DNA of 64,000 nucleotides. Source: Streptomyces anulatus. GTDB taxonomy: Bacteria; Actinomycetota; Actinomycetes; Streptomycetales; Streptomycetaceae. Below are positions 8,259 through 16,402 of the stretch, in pieces; the stretch's first letter is position 1, and every line of letters starts with the position of its first letter. The notes under the pieces were generated by a model. The model was given only the letters and a program-made list of their open reading frames with translations. It searched no databases and was not told where the DNA came from. The stretch is from assembly GCF_014650675.1 (NCBI RefSeq), contig NZ_BMVK01000004.1, positions 186,001 through 250,000 of the forward strand. The letters are read 5' to 3'. The position numbers and the translations under genes are program-made.

Positions 8259-10319
8259 TCAGGGGCCGGACGGCGTCGTTCCGGGCAGCCGGAGGACGAA
8301 CGTCGACCCCTCGCCCTCGACGCTCGTGGCGTCCACCGTGCCGCCGTGGGCCTCGACCAGTTTGCGGACGATGGCGAGGCCCAGGCCGCTGCCGCCCGTG
8401 CGGCGGCTGCGGGACTTCTCCGCGCGCCAGAACCGGTCGAAGACATGGGGAAGGTCCTCGGGCGGGATGCCGGACCCGGTGTCCGTCACCTCGACCAGCA
8501 CCGTCCCGTCACCCTCCTCGGCGGCGTACGCGCGCAACGTCACCCGCCCGCCCTCCGGTGTGTGCCGTACGGCGTTGGACACCAGGTTGCCCACCGCCTG
8601 CCGGAGCCTGACCGGGTCGGCGCGCAGGGCCGGCCCCGGCGCGGTGGCCGTGACGGCGAGCGTGACGCCCGCGTTCTCCGCCCGCGCCTGGTGGGCGGCG
8701 GTGACCTGGCTCAGCAGTTCCCGGATCTCGACGGATCCGGGATGCAGCCGCAGCACCCCGGCGTCGGCGGCGGCCAGGTCCTGGAGGTCGTCGATGATGT
8801 GCTGGAGCAGCACGGCCTCCTCCAGCAGCGAGGAGACGAACGCCGGGTCGGGGTCGGCGAGTCCGTCCTGGGCGGCTTCCAGCCAGCCCCGGATGTTGCT
8901 CAGCGGGGTGCGCAGCTCATGGGCGACGTCGCTCACCATGGCCTTGCGCTGCTCCTCCAGCCGCGCCCGGTGCGCGGACATGTCGTTGAACGCCGCGGCC
9001 AGCCGTCCGACCTCGTCGTCCCCCGAGACGGGCACCGACTCCGGCTGTTCCCCGTCGCGCATACGCTGCGCGGCGCCGGTCAGCGCGTGCAGCGGGCGTA
9101 CCAGCCGGGCTCCCGCGAACACTGACGCGCCCACGGTGAGGGCCAGTACGAGCGCCGCGGCCCCGGCGATCCTGGCGGTGTTCGCGGGGGAGAGGTCGAA
9201 CCCGGGCAGCGTCGCGCCGCCCTCGTCGCCGATGAAGAGAAGGGCGGGGGAGGCCACGTACGAGCTGAGCTGTTCGGTCCGGGCCGCGCTCACACAGGAC
9301 GCGATGGCCCGGTCGTTCTCCCCGGTGCGCTCCGGCGTCACGACGGACGGCGCGGTGTCCTCCGCGGGGGCGTCGCGCGGCGTCGGCACCGGCGCCGGCG
9401 CCGGCAGCGGCACACGCGGCACCAGGGGGCCGGGTTCGCCCGGCACGGTCGAGGAGGCCGGATCGCCCCAGGACAGGTCGCTGTTCAGCTGTACGCCCTC
9501 GCGGCCCTGGCGCTTCAGGCAGGCGTCGGCCAGCTCGGTGAGCGCGTCGAGCGCCTTCTGTTCCGAACGGGTGGGCGTGTCCAGGGCGGCGAGGTCGCAG
9601 CGGGTGCCCAGCGCGCGTTCGGGGTCGTTGCCCACGATCTGCACCCGGGGCCGGCCGCTCGCGCCGACCACCACGTCCGAGGCGATCCCCGCCCGGTTCA
9701 GGCACTCCACCTTGTCGTCGGCGGTCCGCCGCAACGTCTTGCTGTCGGCAGCCGAGAGCCGGAACGGGCCCACCGCCCGGGGATCGATACGGTCGGCCGC
9801 CGTGCCCTGACCGTCGGTCCCGCGCGCCGCCAGCACGGTGTCCACGGACAACGGGTCGACCACGGCGGACGCCTGCGGCGGGAGCGCCGGGGCGGTCGCC
9901 GCCGTCGCGGAGTCCGCCAGCGGCTGCCGGCCCTGCGTGGTCAGGGCGACCCGGCGGCCCGACTCCCGGGCCAGCTCCCGCACCGTCGCACCGACCCCGT
10001 CCCACGTCGGGTTGCGGGCGGCGTAGTCCAGCAGGGTGTCGTAGATCCGGGCGTCCGCGGTGAGGTTCTGCCCCTGCTCCTGCTTGATCGCGCCGGAGGT
10101 GGTCTGCACGGCGATCCAGGCGGTGGCCGCCACCGAACACGCGGCCACCAGCGCCGAAACGGCGAGCAGCCGCCCCAGCAGGCTCCGGCGCAGCGGCAGC
10201 CGCGACCGGCGCGGCGTCTCCCGCCGGCCGTCGCGCCGACCGCGCCGCCCGGTGCCCTCGCCGTCCCCGTCCGTTCCGCGCCCGAGCACCCCGTCGTTCC
10301 CGCCACGCGCCCTACGCAC
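8259..10319 (-). CDS. Sensor histidine kinase with large extracytoplasmic domain
   Basis: A 686-residue membrane histidine kinase. TM1 is about residues 50-70, followed by a sensor domain of about 300 residues containing several cysteines and a Pro-rich segment. TM2 is about 378-400. A HAMP linker (RLVRPLHALTGAAQRM) follows, then a HisKA domain with phospho-acceptor His in DVAHELRTPLSN near 466. The HATPase domain has an N-box (NLVSNAVRHTPEGG), DTGSGI, an F-box (FDRFWR) and GGSGLGLAIV. GTG 10319 overlaps the stop of the upstream response regulator by 8 bp, so the pair is co-translated. The ligand is unknown. The surface-protein and sortase genes follow on the same strand after 126 bp, making them plausible targets. 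Confidence 0.93.
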   Translation of the reverse strand: MRRARGGNDGVLGRGTDGDGEGTGRRGRRDGRRETPRRSRLPLRRSLLGRLLAVSALVAACSVAATAWIAVQTTSGAIKQEQGQNLTADARIYDTLLDYAARNPTWDGVGATVRELARESGRRVALTTQGRQPLADSATAATAPALPPQASAVVDPLSVDTVLAARGTDGQGTAADRIDPRAVGPFRLSAADSKTLRRTADDKVECLNRAGIASDVVVGASGRPRVQIVGNDPERALGTRCDLAALDTPTRSEQKALDALTELADACLKRQGREGVQLNSDLSWGDPASSTVPGEPGPLVPRVPLPAPAPVPTPRDAPAEDTAPSVVTPERTGENDRAIASCVSAARTEQLSSYVASPALLFIGDEGGATLPGFDLSPANTARIAGAAALVLALTVGASVFAGARLVRPLHALTGAAQRMRDGEQPESVPVSGDDEVGRLAAAFNDMSAHRARLEEQRKAMVSDVAHELRTPLSNIRGWLEAAQDGLADPDPAFVSSLLEEAVLLQHIIDDLQDLAAADAGVLRLHPGSVEIRELLSQVTAAHQARAENAGVTLAVTATAPGPALRADPVRLRQAVGNLVSNAVRHTPEGGRVTLRAYAAEEGDGTVLVEVTDTGSGIPPEDLPHVFDRFWRAEKSRSRRTGGSGLGLAIVRKLVEAHGGTVDATSVEGEGSTFVLRLPGTTPSGP

Positions 10320-11034
10320 GCGGGGTGGCCTTCGCCGGGTCGGTGAGCTTGTAGCCGACGCCGAACACGGTGAGCAGCCGCTCCGGCCGCCGCGGGGCCC
10401 GTTCGATCTTCTTGCGCAGGTTCATGACGTGCACGTCGACGGTCCGGGCGCTGATGTAGCGGTCGAACCCGTGGAGTTCCTCCAGCAGCCGTTGACGGCT
10501 GAACACCCGGTCCGGTCCCGCCGCGAGGGCCGCCAGGATCCGGAACTCGCCCGGGGTGCACTCCACCGCCCCGCCGCCCACGGACACCTGGTGCCGCGCC
10601 GGGTCGACCACGAGGGCGCCGACGCGCAGGACGGGGTCCTCGGCCACCGGCTCCGGAGAGGCGGTCCGCCGTGTACGCCGCAGCAGGGTGCGGACACGGG
10701 CCATCAGTTCGCGCGGGCTGTAGGGCTTGGTCATGTAGTCGTCGGCGCCCAGGTCGAGACCGAGCAGGAGGTCGTCCTCGGTCGAGCGGGCGGTCAGCAT
10801 CAGCACGGGCAGTTCGCGGTTCTCGGACCGCAGCACCCGCACCACGTCCAGGCCGTCGGCCCGGGGCATCATCACATCGAGGACGAGCAGGTCGGGTTCC
10901 TGGTGCCGGACGGCGTCGAGCGCGGCGAGGCCGTCGCCCACGATCCGTACGGCGTGTCCTTCCCGTTCCAGATAGCGGCGTACGAGCTCGGCCTGCTTCT
11001 CGTCGTCCTCGGCAACTATGACGTCTGCGCACAC
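10312..11034 (-). CDS. OmpR/PhoB-family response regulator
   Basis: A 240-residue two-component regulator. The receiver domain spans about residues 4-115, with the acidic pair AEDD, phospho-acceptor Asp in LLVLDVMMPRADG (about 53), Thr in LMLTARS and Lys in YMTKPYSP. A winged-helix trans_reg_C domain spans about 140-232 (TPGEFRILAALA, SARTVDVHVMNLRKKIE, VFGVGYKL). It starts at GTG 11034 and is the first gene of the RR-HK pair. It is probably transcribed from the divergent intergenic region at 11035-11346. Confidence 0.95.
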   Translation of the reverse strand: MCADVIVAEDDEKQAELVRRYLEREGHAVRIVGDGLAALDAVRHQEPDLLVLDVMMPRADGLDVVRVLRSENRELPVLMLTARSTEDDLLLGLDLGADDYMTKPYSPRELMARVRTLLRRTRRTASPEPVAEDPVLRVGALVVDPARHQVSVGGGAVECTPGEFRILAALAAGPDRVFSRQRLLEELHGFDRYISARTVDVHVMNLRKKIERAPRRPERLLTVFGVGYKLTDPAKATPRA

Positions 11035-11346
11035 GCCCCCGATCGTAGAGCGGCGGGAACGCGGCGCGAGCCCGGGGAGGCCACCACGCAGCCCGCGTCC
11101 CGGACGTGGTACCGACCGGGTCCGACGGCCGCCTGCGCCCGGCGGGGCCTCCGCGCCGATGCCGACCTTGTGATCAAAGGCGTGCAGATGTCATAGGAGA
11201 AAGGGCGGAAGGTGGGGTCGAATCGTTCGGAGTTCGGGCGAAAATGAGCGTGAACAGCTCCGGCGATTCACGCAACCTCCTTATAGTGGTGCCGCGTTGA
11301 TCGTATGGTCGCAACGCGCGAAGCCGCCGCCCCTGGAGTCCGTACG
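11035..11346. promoter_or_regulatory. Divergent promoter region with an inverted repeat
   Basis: A 312-bp gap between the divergent response regulator and the P450 pair. It holds no convincing gene. A TATAGT hexamer at about 11282-11287 could be a -10 element for the P450 genes. Just downstream is a perfect 7-bp inverted repeat, CGCGTTG (11293-11299) and CAACGCG (11312-11318), with a 12-nt spacer. It lies 28 nt before the chosen ATG, in the probable 5' leader, and could be an operator or an mRNA hairpin. A possible 18-codon frame at 11244-11300 lacks a ribosome binding site and is not called. Confidence 0.45.
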
Positions 11347-12648
11347 ATGACGAACCCCTCGTCCGCCACGCCCGCGTCCACGGCCGGTACCGGCGGTGGC
11401 TGCCCGGTGGGCGCCGGTACGGGCGCCGTCGCGCTCGGCGGGCCCGGCTTCCCCACCGAACCGCAGGCGCTCTACCGGTCCATGCGGCGCGACCACGGGC
11501 CCGTCGTCCCGGTCGAACTGCCCGGCGGCTTTCCCGCCTGGCTGGTGATCGGCTACCGGGAGCTCCACCAGGTCACCAGCGACGGGGAGCTGTTCCCCCG
11601 GGACGTCTCCCTGTGGAACCAGTGGGGACACGTCCCCGCCGACTGGCCGCTGCTGCCCATGGTGGGCACCCCCATGCCGTCCATCTACTTCACCGCGGGA
11701 GCCGAACACCGCCGGCACGTCGACATGGTCGTACCGGCGCTCGAAGGGGCGGACCCCTTCGAGATCCGGCAGCACTGCGAGCAGTTGGCCGACCGGCTCA
11801 TCGACACCGTGTGCAGCCGGGGAACGGCCGACCTCGTCGCCGAGTTCGCCGAGCCGCTGCCCGTCCTCGTGCTCGCCCGGCTCGTCGGCTTCCCCGACGA
11901 CGAGGGAGCCGACATCGCGCGGGTGCTCAAGGACCTCGCCGACGGCGGCCCCGGCGCGCAGAAGGCGCACCTGCGCTTCGGCGAGCACATGCGGCGCCTG
12001 GTCGCGGCCAAGCGGGCCGGGCCCGGCGACGACGTGACCTCCCGGATGCTCGCCCACCCCGAACCGTTCACGGACGAGGAGTACGCGCTCGACCTGATGG
12101 CCATCACGGCCGCCGGCCACCTGACCACCGCCGACTGGATCAGCAACTCCACCCGGCTGATGCTCACCGAGGACCAGTTCGCCGACGCCCTGTCCGGCGG
12201 CCGGCACAGTGTCGCCGAGGCCATGAACGAGGTGCTCTGGGAGGACGGCCCCACCCAGATCCTGGCCGGTCGCTGGGCCGCGCGCGACACCCGGCTCGGC
12301 GGACAGAACATCGCCCGGGGCGACATGCTGCTCCTCGGGCTCGGCGCGGCCAACGCCGACCCGCACATCCGGCAGCAGGTCACCGCCTCCGCCGTCCGCT
12401 CCGGGCAGGGCGGCAACAGCGCGCACCTGGCGTTCAGCCACGGCGAGTACCGCTGCCCCTTCCCCGCCCAGGAGATCGCGGAGATCATCGCCCGTACCGG
12501 CATCGAGGTCCTGCTGGACCGGCTGCCCGACCTCGAACTGGCCGTCCCCGCGACCGAACTGGTCCGCCGGCCGTCCGCCTTCCTGCGCGGGACGACCGCG
12601 CTGCCCGTCCGCTTCACACCCGTACGCACGACAGGAGACGCGTTGTGA
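11347..12648 (+). CDS. CYP157-like cytochrome P450 lacking the ExxR motif
   Basis: A 433-residue P450-fold protein. The heme-thiolate Cys is present (EYRCPFPAQEIAEI) but in a degenerate loop without the usual FGxGxHxCxG. The K-helix reads NEVLWEDGP, so the normally invariant Arg of ExxR is Trp. The I-helix AAGHLTTADW lacks the usual acidic residue. Loss of ExxR is documented for the Streptomyces CYP157 family. ATG 11347 has GGAG at 8 nt; the upstream ATG 11305 has no ribosome binding site. The stop overlaps the start of a canonical CYP154-like P450, the gene pairing known from conservons, although no cvnA-D genes lie here. Confidence 0.85.
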   Translation: MTNPSSATPASTAGTGGGCPVGAGTGAVALGGPGFPTEPQALYRSMRRDHGPVVPVELPGGFPAWLVIGYRELHQVTSDGELFPRDVSLWNQWGHVPADWPLLPMVGTPMPSIYFTAGAEHRRHVDMVVPALEGADPFEIRQHCEQLADRLIDTVCSRGTADLVAEFAEPLPVLVLARLVGFPDDEGADIARVLKDLADGGPGAQKAHLRFGEHMRRLVAAKRAGPGDDVTSRMLAHPEPFTDEEYALDLMAITAAGHLTTADWISNSTRLMLTEDQFADALSGGRHSVAEAMNEVLWEDGPTQILAGRWAARDTRLGGQNIARGDMLLLGLGAANADPHIRQQVTASAVRSGQGGNSAHLAFSHGEYRCPFPAQEIAEIIARTGIEVLLDRLPDLELAVPATELVRRPSAFLRGTTALPVRFTPVRTTGDAL

Positions 12649-13898
12649 ACTGCCCGCACACTGCCGCCGCGCCGGCCGACCGGGGCGCCGGGACCGTCGT
12701 CATCGACCCCATGGTCCAGGACCTGGACGGCGAGACCGCACGGCTGCGCGACGCCGGGGTCCTCGCCCGGATCGACCTGCTCGGCGTCCCGGCCTGGACG
12801 GTCACCCGGCATGCCGAGGCACGCCGACTCCTGCTCGATGCGCGGCTGGTGAAGGACATCGACGCCTGGGACCTCTGGCGGAGCGGCGCGGTGACCCACG
12901 CGTGGCCGCTGATCGGCATGATCGACGCCGGGCGCTCCATGTTCACCGTCGACGGGGCCGAACACCGGCGGCTGCGCACCAAGACCTCGCAGGCGCTCAC
13001 CCCCCGCCGCCTGGAGGCGATCCGCCCGGAGATCGAGAAGTTCACCCAGGAGCTGCTGGACGCCCTCGACGCCGCGCAGGGGGACGACGGGGTCGTCGAT
13101 CTGAAGGCGGTCTTCGCCCAGCCGCTGCCGATGCGGGTGGTGGGCATGCTCATGGGCGTCGACGAGTCCCGGCACGCCATGCTGACCAGGCAGTACAAGG
13201 CGTTCTTCTCCATGCTCACCCCCCAGGACGAACGCCTGGCGCTGCTCGCCGAGTTGGACGTCTTCTACACCGACCTCGTACGGGAGAAGACCGCCCGGCC
13301 CACGGACGACCTCACCAGCGCGCTGATCCTGGCCGAGGAGGGCGGCGAGCCGCTCACCGAGGAGGAGGTGGTGGGCAACCTCAAGGCCATGGTCGCCGCC
13401 GGGCACGAGACCACCATCGGACTCGTCCTCAACGCCGTACGCGCCCTGCTCGCCCACCCCGACCAGCTGCGCAAGGTGCTCGCCGGCGAGGTCGGCTGGG
13501 ATGCGGTGATCGAGGAGACGCTGCGCTGGGACACCCCCACGACCCACCTGCTGATGCGGTTCGCCACCGAGGACATCACCGTCGGCGACGAGGTGATCCG
13601 CAAGGGCGAGGGACTCGTCGTCTCCTACCGGGCCATCGGACGCGACATCGAGCAACACGGCGCCGACGCCGACGCCTTCGACATCACCCGCCCCACGCGG
13701 AACCGCCACATGACCTTCGGCCACGGCCCGCACATCTGCCCCGGCGCGGCCCTGTCGCGCGTCGAGGCCGGCATCGCGCTGCCCGCCCTGTTCACGCGTT
13801 TCCCCGGACTGCGCCTCGCCGTCCCGGACGAGGAGATCACCAGGCTTCCGGTGATGACGCAGAACGACATGACCGCCTTCCCGGTCCTCCTGGGCTGA
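12645..13898 (+). CDS. CYP154-like cytochrome P450
   Basis: A 417-residue canonical bacterial class I P450 monooxygenase. The I-helix is AGHETTIG, the K-helix ExxR is EETLRW, the PERF-like region is around DITRPTRNRH, and the heme loop is FGHGPHICPGAALSR. The start GTG 12645 overlaps the preceding stop (GTGA), with AGGAGA upstream, so the two P450s are co-translated. Electron-transfer partners are not encoded nearby. The substrate is unknown; CYP154 enzymes of Streptomyces oxidise macrolide and steroid scaffolds in vitro, which does not fix the role here. Confidence 0.9.
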   Translation: MNCPHTAAAPADRGAGTVVIDPMVQDLDGETARLRDAGVLARIDLLGVPAWTVTRHAEARRLLLDARLVKDIDAWDLWRSGAVTHAWPLIGMIDAGRSMFTVDGAEHRRLRTKTSQALTPRRLEAIRPEIEKFTQELLDALDAAQGDDGVVDLKAVFAQPLPMRVVGMLMGVDESRHAMLTRQYKAFFSMLTPQDERLALLAELDVFYTDLVREKTARPTDDLTSALILAEEGGEPLTEEEVVGNLKAMVAAGHETTIGLVLNAVRALLAHPDQLRKVLAGEVGWDAVIEETLRWDTPTTHLLMRFATEDITVGDEVIRKGEGLVVSYRAIGRDIEQHGADADAFDITRPTRNRHMTFGHGPHICPGAALSRVEAGIALPALFTRFPGLRLAVPDEEITRLPVMTQNDMTAFPVLLG

Positions 13899-13931
13899 CG
13901 GCGGAACCGGCGCGCCGGGAGAAGGGGCGGT

Positions 13932-14756
13932 ATGTCATCCGGACCGGGGTTCCTGGCGCTCGCGCCGCATCGCTCCGGCACGGCCACCCTCCTGTACGAC
14001 GCGGCACGCCGACGCGGCATGGAGGTGACCGTGCTGCCCGCCGGCGGAGTCCCCGAGCGGTACCGGGAGAGGGCGGACGGGCACTACTACGGCGGCCCGC
14101 GCTTCGGCGCCCGGGTCGCGGATCCGCTCGGGGTGGCGCTCCTGGAGCCGCACGACGGGTGGCTGGACGCCCTTCCGGACGCCTTCACCGGCCGGAGCGT
14201 CAGCCGGATGCCCCTCTCCGAGGCCCGCCGCCGTACCGGCCCGCTCTTCGTCAAACCGCCCACCGACAAGAGCTTCCCCGCCGCCGTCCACCGGCACGGC
14301 GCCTGTCTCCCGCAGCCTCCGCCGGGCTCCGGTGACCCGCTCGTCCAGATCAGCGAAGTCGTCACCTGGGAGGACGAGTTCAGACTCTTCCTGCTCGACG
14401 GCGAGATCCGCACCGGATCGCGCTACGCCGTGCACGGACGGCTCGACCCGGCCCCGCTGTCCGGTCACCCCCAGGAGGCCGCCGCACACGCTTTCGCCGG
14501 CCGGCTCATCGAGGAGTGCGGGGACACCCTGCCCGGAGGCGTCGTCGTGGACATCGGGCGGATGAGCCGCCCCGGCCGGGCCGCCGTCTGGGCGGTCGTC
14601 GAGGCCAACATGGCCTGGTTCAGCACCGTGTACGCCGCCGATCCCGACCGTGCCCTGGACGTGGTGCTCCGGTCGGCGGGACCCGGCTCCCTGGTCCGCG
14701 AGCGGGACCTGGCGTTCCGGCGGCCCCGCCCCGCCGGGCCCGCGTCCAGGGGCTGA
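13932..14756 (+). CDS. ATP-grasp domain protein (DUF4343-type)
   Basis: A 274-residue protein resembling the DUF4343 ATP-grasp family, ligase-type enzymes that join a carboxylate to a nucleophile through an acyl phosphate. Supporting segments are GPLFVKPPTDKSFPA (Lys of the ATP site), LVQISEVVTWEDEFRLFLLDGEI and the metal-site-like AVVEANMAW. ATG 13932 follows the P450 stop by 33 bp with a purine-rich GAGAAGGGG, so it is probably in the P450 operon. The substrate is unknown. A link with the peptide-modification genes 10 kb downstream is possible but not shown. Confidence 0.7.
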   Translation: MSSGPGFLALAPHRSGTATLLYDAARRRGMEVTVLPAGGVPERYRERADGHYYGGPRFGARVADPLGVALLEPHDGWLDALPDAFTGRSVSRMPLSEARRRTGPLFVKPPTDKSFPAAVHRHGACLPQPPPGSGDPLVQISEVVTWEDEFRLFLLDGEIRTGSRYAVHGRLDPAPLSGHPQEAAAHAFAGRLIEECGDTLPGGVVVDIGRMSRPGRAAVWAVVEANMAWFSTVYAADPDRALDVVLRSAGPGSLVRERDLAFRRPRPAGPASRG

Positions 14757-14875
14757 GGCAGCGCTGCGGACGGGGCCGTCGGGGCGTGTGAAGATCCTGG
14801 TTGCCGAAGATTCAATCGTGGTAACTTCGCCGTCAGCCATGTGAGTTGGACCGACTCGGCGGGGGATGGTCGGCG

Positions 14876-16402
14876 ATGAATGCTGTCCCGCACGGGCGCC
14901 CGGGACCGGACCTGGTGCAGACCCTGGTCGATGCGCTGACCCTGCTCGACTGCGTCAGGGACCGGAGCCAGCGCGTCGAGTTCGTGGACGCGGTGGCGTA
15001 CCGGCTCGGCGCCGAACTGACCTACCCGGACAGCACGCCCCGGATCGACATGATGCATCTGGTCCGCAAGGTGATCCACCGGCCCGGCGGTCCGGAGGCG
15101 ATCGTCTACGCGGTCCGCGCCGTATCCGGCAGGGACGACGCCGAGCGGATCGCCGCCGAGGCGGGCATCCGGACCGGGGCCGGCCGGCCGGGGCCCTGGC
15201 CCGCACCGGTCTTCGCCGAAGACATCGCCCGGCAGGCGCGTCGGCTGCTCGTCGAGGCGAAGGACATCGACGGCGGGCGCCTCGCCGCCCTCCTCGGCGA
15301 GGAACTGCCCGGGGACCTGCCGGACAGTGGCACACCGGCCGAACTCTTCGACCACGCACTGGACATGACCGCGCTCGCCGACGGGCTCCCCGCCGCCGTC
15401 GTCCTGGTCGAGGCGGCCGCCGCCCTGTCGGCCGAGCAGGGCGCACCACTGCGCCGGTGGGCGGACCGCTGGGCGGCGGGGGTCCCCGGGTCGGCGGAGG
15501 CGCTCGCCGCCTGCCGGCGGCGCCTGGAGCGGCCCGCCGCCCCCGACCCGACGGTGCCCCGGTGTCTGGTCGTGATGGTCGAACCGGCCCGGGACGGATC
15601 ACCGGACGTCTTCGTCCGGCACTGGGTCAACAAGGCCCACGGCTACTGGCGGCCGGAGCTGTGCCCCATGGAGACCGTCACCCTGGACACCCTGGCCGGA
15701 GCGGTCGAGCGCGCAGTCGAGCGGGGCGAGGCGCTCTGGGCCGAGACGCGGAAGGAGCGGGCGGGGCAGCCGGAGACACCCGGGCAGGCGGGGACGGCGG
15801 GCGCCGGCGGCGGGCCGGTCCACGTCGAGTTCCTGCTCCCCTTCGACCTGCTCAACCACGACATGGCCCGCCTGGAACTGGGTACAGGAGTCCCGAGGCC
15901 CCGGCCGATCGGCATGCACTACCGGGTCCATCTGCGCAGCCTGGACCGGATGCGCGGCGACGCGGGGCAACTGCGCCGCTGGCAGACCCGCTGGGATCAG
16001 CTCCGGACCGCGACCGCCCCGGCCGCCCACCGCTGGAAGGCAGCGGACCGGGACGGGTTCGAACGCTGGCACGCCCAACTCGCCGGGGACGATTCGCTCA
16101 CCGCGGTCATCCTCGACGCGCCCGCCGTCCAGGGGCACGGCCTGGAGGCGCTGCGGTCCGCCGTCGCCGAGGGCGTGGGCGTCGCCGCCTGGGACCGCAG
16201 GGCCGACAGCTCCTCCCAGTCCAGCGAACTGCTCACCCTGCTCCTGGGGCACACGTACACACAACTGCCGGAGAAGGTGCACAGGCTGAGGGCGGGGGCG
16301 GAGATCGAGGAGGACGGCCCCCTGTGGGTGGGCAGGCACATCGCGTTCTTCTGGGACGACCCGTACCGACTGGTCGATCGTGAGGAGTTGTTGTCGGCAT
16401 GA
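14876..16402 (+). CDS. VMAP-C protein with N-terminal effector-associated domain
   Basis: About 508 residues. The C-terminal part (about 220-508) matches the vWA-MoxR-associated protein C-terminal domain: RCLVVMVEPARDGS, VEFLLPFDLLNHDMARLEL, YRVHLRSLDRM, TAVILDAPAVQG, and LWVGRHIAFFWDDPYRL at the end. Residues 10-95 look like an effector-associated (EAD2-type) helical domain (DLVQTLVDALTLLDCVRDRSQR, PRIDMMHLVRKVIHRPGG), closely similar in pattern to the C-terminus of the caspase at 23229. The protein would be the adaptor between the MoxR/vWA NTPase core and effectors. ATG 14876 is preferred over TTG 14846. Its stop overlaps the MoxR ATG (ATGA). Confidence 0.78.
   Translation: MNAVPHGRPGPDLVQTLVDALTLLDCVRDRSQRVEFVDAVAYRLGAELTYPDSTPRIDMMHLVRKVIHRPGGPEAIVYAVRAVSGRDDAERIAAEAGIRTGAGRPGPWPAPVFAEDIARQARRLLVEAKDIDGGRLAALLGEELPGDLPDSGTPAELFDHALDMTALADGLPAAVVLVEAAAALSAEQGAPLRRWADRWAAGVPGSAEALAACRRRLERPAAPDPTVPRCLVVMVEPARDGSPDVFVRHWVNKAHGYWRPELCPMETVTLDTLAGAVERAVERGEALWAETRKERAGQPETPGQAGTAGAGGGPVHVEFLLPFDLLNHDMARLELGTGVPRPRPIGMHYRVHLRSLDRMRGDAGQLRRWQTRWDQLRTATAPAAHRWKAADRDGFERWHAQLAGDDSLTAVILDAPAVQGHGLEALRSAVAEGVGVAAWDRRADSSSQSSELLTLLLGHTYTQLPEKVHRLRAGAEIEEDGPLWVGRHIAFFWDDPYRLVDREELLSA

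Noticed and set aside
7312..9810. Long plus-strand open frame opposite the sortase, surface protein and histidine kinase genes
   Set aside because: Ser/Arg/Pro-rich composition without motifs; the minus-strand genes carry complete family signatures.
11244..11300. 18-codon frame MSVNSSGDSRNLLIVVPR before the P450 pair
   Set aside because: No Shine-Dalgarno and too short to judge; treated as part of the regulatory region.
11685..13733. Long minus-strand open frame opposite the P450 pair
   Set aside because: Antisense shadow; no recognisable motif and improbable composition.
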